In this document: positions 6,887-11,052 of the stretch, piece by piece
Layout of the letters: every line of letters begins with the position of its first letter
Position numbering within the stretch: position 1 is the stretch's first letter
From: Planctomycetaceae bacterium
Lineage (GTDB): Bacteria > Planctomycetota > Planctomycetia > Pirellulales > Thermoguttaceae
Reading direction: 5' to 3'
DNA: 11,052 nucleotides
Assembly: GCA_031288955.1 (NCBI GenBank)
Contig: JAITQJ010000341.1
Span: 1 to 11,052, forward strand
The notes under the pieces: generated by a model
The model's database searches: none
What the model saw: only the letters and a program-made list of their open reading frames with translations
What the model was told of the DNA's origin: nothing
Made by a program: the position numbers and the translations under genes

Positions 6887-6915
6887 TTGATTTCAGTGGG
6901 CAGCGGTGATATAAT
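6887..6915 (+). promoter_or_regulatory. sigma70-type promoter of the OleC-like ligase gene
   Basis: TTGATT (6887-6892) and a perfect TATAAT (6910-6915) are separated by exactly 17 bp. Transcription should begin near 6921-6923, leaving a leader of about 18 bases before the TTG start codon at 6940. That leader contains no Shine-Dalgarno. Confidence 0.75.
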
Positions 6916-6939
6916 GCACCGGACTTTTTACGCAATAGA

Positions 6940-8553
6940 TTGACCAATATCGCCGACAGACTCTCCGATATTGCCGAAAGGTTTCCCGATACGCCCGCCG
7001 TTATCCAACCCGAACGCACCGGCACGTACCGTTCCATAACCTTCGCCGAACTCAATGCCGATACCGAACGCATTGCCGAAGGGTTGCGCCGATTCGGTGT
7101 CCAGCCCGGTATGCGGCTTGCTCTCTTTGTCCGATACGGAATCGACTTCATCTCGCTTGTCTTCTCCCTTTGCAAAGCCGAAGCAACACTCGTGCTTATC
7201 GACCCCGGTATGGGTATTCGCCGAATGTTCAGGTGTCTTACGGAAATCAATCCCGACGGCTTCGTTGCCGTCCCGTCCGTGCAGATTGTCCGGCTGTTGA
7301 TGCGGCATCGTTTTCCGAAAGCGAAATACAACATTACGGTCGGCAAACGCTGGGGCTGGGACGGGAAAACGTTAAACGAATTGCGGCAGACAACGGCAGC
7401 ACAACCGCTGCCGCACGGCGAAACGGCGGCAGATAGTCTTGCGGCGATTATTTTTACGAGCGGCAGTACCGGTCCGGCAAAAGGCGTAGCATTTACCCAT
7501 TCGATTTTTGATACACAAGTCCGGGAAATCCAAAAACGTTTTAACATTCAGAGCGGCGAAGTCGATTTGGCGTGCTTTCCGTTCTTCGGCTTATTCGATG
7601 CCGCTATGGGAGTTACTGCCGTTATTCCCGACATTGACTCGTCAAAACCCGCAGCGGCGAATCCGGCGAAAATCGTTGAGGTGGCGAACCGCTGGAACGT
7701 TACGCAATCGTTTGCTTCACCGGCAATTTGGAAACGTGTTGCGGATTATTGTACAAAAACCGGTGCGAAACTCGGTACGTTAAAACGTGCCGTCTCTGCC
7801 GGTGCGCCGGTTTCGGCAGAGATATTGGCAAAATTGAAGCCGCATATCCATCTTGACGGCGATATTTTCACGCCGTACGGAGCAACGGAGTCGCTGCCCG
7901 TTGCGGCAATTTCAGCAACGGAAGTGTTGAACGAAACGGCAGCGAAAACAGCACAAGGACTCGGCGTTTGTGTCGGAAAACGTTTTGACACGATTACCTG
8001 GAAAGTCATTAAAATCACGGACGAACCTATTGCCCGATTAGACGATGCCGAAGAATTACCGGCGGAGCAAATCGGCGAGTTGGCGGTTACCGGTCCGCAG
8101 GTTACAACGCAGTATGTCAATCGTCCCGAAGCAGATGCAGCATCGAAGATGCGTGATGTACAGGGACGGATTTGGCACCGCATCGGCGATACAGGCTATT
8201 TGGACGAGCAAGACCGGTTTTGGTTTTGCGGACGCAAAGCGCATCGGGTCGAGGCAAACGGCAAGACGTATTATTCGATACCGTGCGAAGCGGTATTCAA
8301 TCAGCATCCGAAGGTTTATCGTTCAGCATTGGCGGCAAAAAAAGAGGCGAACGTATCCGTGCGAATGTTTATCGAACCGTATCCTGAACATTTTCCGAAT
8401 AACAAAAAGGAGGCGGAAGCGTTGTTAGCGGAACTGCGGACGCTTGGTCAGAGCAGCACATTGACCGCCGATATTACGGACATTATTCTGAAGCGGCATT
8501 TCCCCGTTGATGTCCGCCATAATATCAAAATTAACCGGGAAATGCTGCGATAA
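6940..8553 (+). CDS. OleC-like AMP-dependent acyl ligase (fatty-acid CoA ligase family)
   Basis: A 537-residue member of the ANL adenylating superfamily, which activates a carboxylate as acyl-AMP. Visible motifs are the P-loop TSGSTGPAKG (173-182), YGATE (313-317), the GDTGY aspartate (D417), the hinge region GRKAHR (431-436), and a C-terminal lysine in VRHNIKINRE (K530). The N-terminal style (NIADRL...FPDTPAV) and the C-terminal RHN.KI.RE pattern resemble OleC, which makes beta-lactones from beta-hydroxy acids in long-chain olefin synthesis, and related planctomycete ligases. The other ole genes (thiolase OleA, hydrolase OleB, reductase OleD) are not in the window, so substrate and product are unproven. 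The start is TTG at 6940: an in-frame TGA at 6907 closes the frame upstream, no ATG or GTG lies between, and the next in-frame ATG (residue 58) would delete conserved sequence. Its promoter is directly upstream. The gene ends 23 bp from the convergent decarboxylase gene. Confidence 0.9.
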   Translation: MTNIADRLSDIAERFPDTPAVIQPERTGTYRSITFAELNADTERIAEGLRRFGVQPGMRLALFVRYGIDFISLVFSLCKAEATLVLIDPGMGIRRMFRCLTEINPDGFVAVPSVQIVRLLMRHRFPKAKYNITVGKRWGWDGKTLNELRQTTAAQPLPHGETAADSLAAIIFTSGSTGPAKGVAFTHSIFDTQVREIQKRFNIQSGEVDLACFPFFGLFDAAMGVTAVIPDIDSSKPAAANPAKIVEVANRWNVTQSFASPAIWKRVADYCTKTGAKLGTLKRAVSAGAPVSAEILAKLKPHIHLDGDIFTPYGATESLPVAAISATEVLNETAAKTAQGLGVCVGKRFDTITWKVIKITDEPIARLDDAEELPAEQIGELAVTGPQVTTQYVNRPEADAASKMRDVQGRIWHRIGDTGYLDEQDRFWFCGRKAHRVEANGKTYYSIPCEAVFNQHPKVYRSALAAKKEANVSVRMFIEPYPEHFPNNKKEAEALLAELRTLGQSSTLTADITDIILKRHFPVDVRHNIKINREMLR

Positions 8554-8576
8554 GGTTATGTCTTTCGGCGGTGTTT

Positions 8577-10373
8577 TCAAAAACGATGCCGGATAATTTT
8601 TTCGGCAACGGCATCGGCACGTTTTGCCGTTTCCGGTTTCTCTATCAATTCAGGGGCGTGATGCGGTTTGCGGCGGGCGTTAATCAGCAGCGGTCCCGTA
8701 CAGCCCCAATGCTTGTTTTCCGTCCGCTCTCCAATGCCGTGAATGTCCGCTGCGGGGTCGCTTTTCGTAAAAGTTGTCCAAAGAAAGTTACGAAAATCCG
8801 ATGATACCTCATCTGTATTGTCAACCAGCACGATAAGCGGCAGCCCCGAAAATGCCGATGCCTGTAATTCTGCCTCCGCAATGTCAACCGTCTCGGCGCA
8901 AAGAACTCCCGGCATCACAACACGGGGATTTCGTAACGGCAGCGGCGTATCTATCGTTTCCGCTAACTGCCGCTGCGGTTTTCCGCTTATTGTTACAAAA
9001 ACTTTTGAACCGCGATGCAGTTCTGCGTCGCTGTAATCCAACGTGTCTGCCGTCGTTTTCGTAACAAAATGTAAATCATAACGCCAATCAACTCGTTCCA
9101 GAACGTGCCGAAAAAAACGGGGAACGTCATTAACATCGAGCAGCGGGTCATCTTCATCGGCGGCAAGAAAAAGATATTTTGCCAGCGAAAGTTGTCCGCT
9201 GCCGAAAATACGGTGTGCCAAAGTATGCAACTCGGCACTGCGCCGGTCTTTGTCAAGCGGCAGATACGTTTCCCTGCCGATTGCCAGAAGCAGCGGATGA
9301 ACACCGGCTTCATCAACAGCGTGGACGGCTTTCACGCCGGGCAACATATTTTGCAGAGCATCGCCGGTGAGGTGATGAATGAACTTGCCGAATTGCGTAT
9401 CTTCCTGCGGCGGTCTTCCCACAACGGTAAAAGGAAAGACGGCATTTTTCCGATGATAGACACGGTCAACTTTCAGCACCGGAAACGGATGTGCCAAACT
9501 GTAATAGCCGAGATGGTCGCCGAATGGTCCTTCGGTTTTCGTCTCTGTGCCGAGCGTGCCGGTGATACAGAAATCGGCTTGGGTATAAATACGCTGCAAC
9601 GAATTGTTAGTACATATTGCAATACGGTGTTGTCCCAGAATACCGGCAAAGAATAGTTCGCTGATATTTTCGGGCATCGGCATTACGGCGGCGGCGGTCA
9701 TACACGGCGCACCGCCGATGAATATGCTGACCCGCAGCGGTGTACCGGCGGTAACGGCTTCGCGGTGATGCAGCGCAATACCCCGCTGTATCTGATAATG
9801 CAGTCCCGCTTCTTCGTTAGGCAGATAATCGTTACCGGAAATTTGAACGCGGTACATTCCCAAATTCCCCCAGCGTCCGGTGCTGTCCTCGGTATAAACC
9901 TGCGGCAAAGTGATGTATGCTCCGCCGTCATCTTGCCACGAAACCAGTTGGGGCAGTTGGTCTAACGAAGTTGTGTGCGCTAACACCGGTGCTGATTTTG
10001 AAAAAAAACACCGCTGCGGCAGCGCACAGTAACACGACTTGATGAGCGGCAGCCATTGACGCAGCGGCGGCAACGATAAATTATCCTTTGACAGCCCCTT
10101 TGATACCATTGCCATTATTTTTCGCAGCGGTTCGATGCCGTCGCGGAAAATGTACTCAACCCGTTTTTGTGTTCCGTAAAGATTCGTAAGCATCGGAAAG
10201 CGGCAATTTTTCACATTGGTGAACAGTACCGCAGGGGCATCGGCAGAATAAAGACGGCGTTGCACGGCAGCGATTTCCAGATAGGCATCAACGGGTTCAT
10301 CAAAGACAACGAGTTGCTTCGTTTGAAACAGTGAATCAACACATTGCTGAAGATTACGATACCCCATTGTCAT
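8577..10373 (-). CDS. UbiD-family decarboxylase, possibly menaquinone-biosynthetic
   Basis: A 598-residue prenyl-FMN-dependent type (UbiD) decarboxylase. Features seen are NLGMYRVQI (170-178, the Asn and Arg expected near the cofactor), an acidic pair E277 and E281 leading into EGPFGDHLGYYS (281-292), VVGRPPQED (317-325) and a long C-terminal domain. The length and the opening GYRNLQQCVDSL match the ~600-residue subfamily often annotated as menaquinone (futalosine-pathway) decarboxylase; E. coli UbiD is about 100 residues shorter. The real substrate cannot be read from sequence, and the prenyl-FMN synthase UbiX is not in the window. The start overlaps the end of rnhA by 20 bp; ATG at 10373 and ATG at 10367 (MGYRNL) are both possible. 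The overlap implies co-transcription with rnhA and probably translational coupling. The gene is convergent with the ligase gene, with no clear terminator in the 23-bp gap. Confidence 0.92.
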   Translation of the reverse strand: MTMGYRNLQQCVDSLFQTKQLVVFDEPVDAYLEIAAVQRRLYSADAPAVLFTNVKNCRFPMLTNLYGTQKRVEYIFRDGIEPLRKIMAMVSKGLSKDNLSLPPLRQWLPLIKSCYCALPQRCFFSKSAPVLAHTTSLDQLPQLVSWQDDGGAYITLPQVYTEDSTGRWGNLGMYRVQISGNDYLPNEEAGLHYQIQRGIALHHREAVTAGTPLRVSIFIGGAPCMTAAAVMPMPENISELFFAGILGQHRIAICTNNSLQRIYTQADFCITGTLGTETKTEGPFGDHLGYYSLAHPFPVLKVDRVYHRKNAVFPFTVVGRPPQEDTQFGKFIHHLTGDALQNMLPGVKAVHAVDEAGVHPLLLAIGRETYLPLDKDRRSAELHTLAHRIFGSGQLSLAKYLFLAADEDDPLLDVNDVPRFFRHVLERVDWRYDLHFVTKTTADTLDYSDAELHRGSKVFVTISGKPQRQLAETIDTPLPLRNPRVVMPGVLCAETVDIAEAELQASAFSGLPLIVLVDNTDEVSSDFRNFLWTTFTKSDPAADIHGIGERTENKHWGCTGPLLINARRKPHHAPELIEKPETAKRADAVAEKIIRHRF

Positions 10374-10833
10374 TAACCTTCTTTGCGGTAACTTGCTTTA
10401 CGGCTTCAGTGGCAAGTTTGTCACAGCGTTCATTTTCAGGATGCCCCTGATGTCCGGGAACGTGGACAGCTTTAACCGAGTGAACAGCAATAAGGTCATC
10501 GAGTTCCTGCCAAAGGTCAATGTTCTGTACAGGCTTCAAGCTGCCGCCTTCTTTACGTTTCCAGCCGTTGCGTTTCCAATTCGGCATCCATTCCGTCAAG
10601 CCGGTTGTGACGTATGTTGAATCACTGACCAGTTCGACTTCTGCCGGTTTTTTCAGAAATTTGAGTCCTTCGATGACGGCGGTCAATTCCATCCGGTTAT
10701 TTGTGGTCATCTTTTCCCCGCCGGAGTGTTCGATTTCCTTTCCGCTTGCCGGATGCCGCAAAATAAATCCCCAGCCGCCTGGACCGGGATTTCCCTTACA
10801 AGCACCATCGGTAAATAATTGAACGTCTGACAT
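10354..10833 (-). CDS. rnhA: ribonuclease HI
   Basis: A 159-residue endonuclease that cuts the RNA strand of RNA-DNA hybrids, removing R-loops and primers. The catalytic acids are all present: D9 in FTDGACKGNPGPGGWG, E49 in NNRMEL, D71 in VSDSTYV and D138 in NERCDKLA, with the assisting His at 128 (VPGHQGHPENER). The basic handle region (WKRNGWKRKEGG, 86-97) is complete, as in E. coli RNase HI, and the length is normal. The C-terminus overlaps the start of the decarboxylase gene by 20 bp, making a two-gene unit. No Shine-Dalgarno is seen upstream of the ATG. A 30-bp gap separates it from the upstream Rpn-type gene on the same strand. Confidence 0.97.
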   Translation of the reverse strand: MSDVQLFTDGACKGNPGPGGWGFILRHPASGKEIEHSGGEKMTTNNRMELTAVIEGLKFLKKPAEVELVSDSTYVTTGLTEWMPNWKRNGWKRKEGGSLKPVQNIDLWQELDDLIAVHSVKAVHVPGHQGHPENERCDKLATEAVKQVTAKKVNDNGVS

Positions 10834-10863
10834 TGTATCTGTAACTGTTCCGCGGGGAAAAAG

Positions 10864-11052
10864 TTATCGCAGTTTTTCGATTTCTTTGCGCGAAAGATTT
10901 GTTGCAGCGGCAATTTCGCTCACTGGAATTTTCATACCCAATAAATTTCGGGCAATTTCGACGGCTCGCCTGGCTTCGCCTTCCATAATTCCTTCCGCTC
11001 TGCCTTCCGCTCTGCCCTTCTTAATCGAGGCGGAAATGTCCATTCGCAGCAT
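10864..11052 (-). CDS. C-terminal end of an Rpn / PD-(D/E)XK transposase-like protein, truncated by the window edge
   Basis: Only the last 62 residues are visible; the gene continues past the right edge and the Met at the edge may be internal. The segment has the Gly-Glu-Arg/Ala repeats (KKGRAEGRAEGIMEGEARR) followed by an IARNLLGMKIPVSEIAAATNLSRKEIEKL helix-turn-helix-like tail. This arrangement is typical of the Rpn family of recombination-promoting nucleases (PDDEXK_2 type), whose catalytic domain would lie upstream. The DNA shows the matching near-repeats CTTCCGCTCTGC at 10991-11014. It is placed 30 bp upstream of rnhA on the same strand, but a shared transcript is not shown. Family assignment comes from the tail alone. 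Confidence 0.7.
   Translation of the reverse strand: MLRMDISASIKKGRAEGRAEGIMEGEARRAVEIARNLLGMKIPVSEIAAATNLSRKEIEKLR

Larger units (their letters stand above)
6563..6939. other. 377-bp divergent AT-rich intergenic region
   Basis: This spacer separates the divergently transcribed PEP-CTERM gene and OleC-like ligase gene. It is much richer in A and T than the flanking genes. It holds an 11-bp near-perfect inverted repeat (6680-6705), a perfect 11-bp inverted repeat (6750-6795) and a sigma70-type promoter facing right (6887-6915). No credible coding sequence or structured RNA was found. A -10/-35 pair for the leftward gene could not be assigned with confidence. Confidence 0.7.

Noticed and set aside
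6914..6943. Nine-codon mini-ORF (ATG in the TATAAT region) whose TGA overlaps the ligase TTG, suggesting a leader peptide
   Set aside because: The ATG begins inside the -10 box, upstream of the predicted transcription start, so it would not be on the mRNA.
6789..7547. 252-codon open frame on the minus strand starting in the spacer and crossing the ligase gene
   Set aside because: Most of it is antisense to conserved ANL motifs, the translation is low-complexity Arg/Ser-rich, and no start signals are seen.
9105..9656. 183-codon plus-strand frame within the decarboxylase gene
   Set aside because: Antisense shadow of the conserved UbiD core with no family features.
10980..11030. Short near-repeats TTCCGCTCTGCC that could suggest a repeat array
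   Set aside because: They encode the Gly-Arg-Ala-Glu repeats normal for the tail of Rpn-type proteins and are too few for an array; no CRISPR is present.

Overview
The window is ordinary bacterial chromosome, most likely from a member of the Planctomycetota. Supporting signs are a PEP-CTERM anchored secreted protein, an AlaRS and a ~600-residue UbiD-family decarboxylase of the kind I associate with planctomycetes, an OleC-like acyl ligase, mostly absent Shine-Dalgarno sequences, and a mid-range GC content with AT-rich spacers. The phylum is an inference from protein style; no rRNA or other marker is present to prove it.

Layout from left to right: a 5'-truncated alaS (+) runs to 2626. A 13-bp hairpin fills the short gap before recQ (-), which is convergent with it. 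Upstream of recQ (about 5043-5663) lies a decayed IS1595-family insertion sequence with perfect 20-bp inverted ends but a wrecked transposase. It is followed by a PEP-CTERM protein gene (-, 5699-6562) with its own terminator. A 377-bp AT-rich divergent spacer (6563-6939) holds two clear inverted repeats and a good sigma70-type promoter that reads into an OleC-like AMP-dependent ligase gene (+, 6940-8553). This converges on a two-gene minus-strand unit, rnhA then a UbiD-family decarboxylase, whose coding regions overlap by 20 bp. The right edge carries the C-terminal end of an Rpn/PD-(D/E)XK transposase-like protein (-).

The genes do not form a single pathway: translation (alaS), DNA repair and R-loop removal (recQ, rnhA), quinone or aromatic-acid decarboxylation (ubiD-like), an acyl-activating enzyme and a surface protein sit side by side. 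I found no convincing new multi-gene system. The points most worth a second look are small-scale: a palindrome plus an exact 18-bp duplication inserted in the alaS reading frame, a second palindromic insertion in the dead transposase, repeat motifs shared between the recQ 3' end and the IS terminus, inverted repeats in the divergent spacer, and a sharp codon-usage gradient inside alaS.
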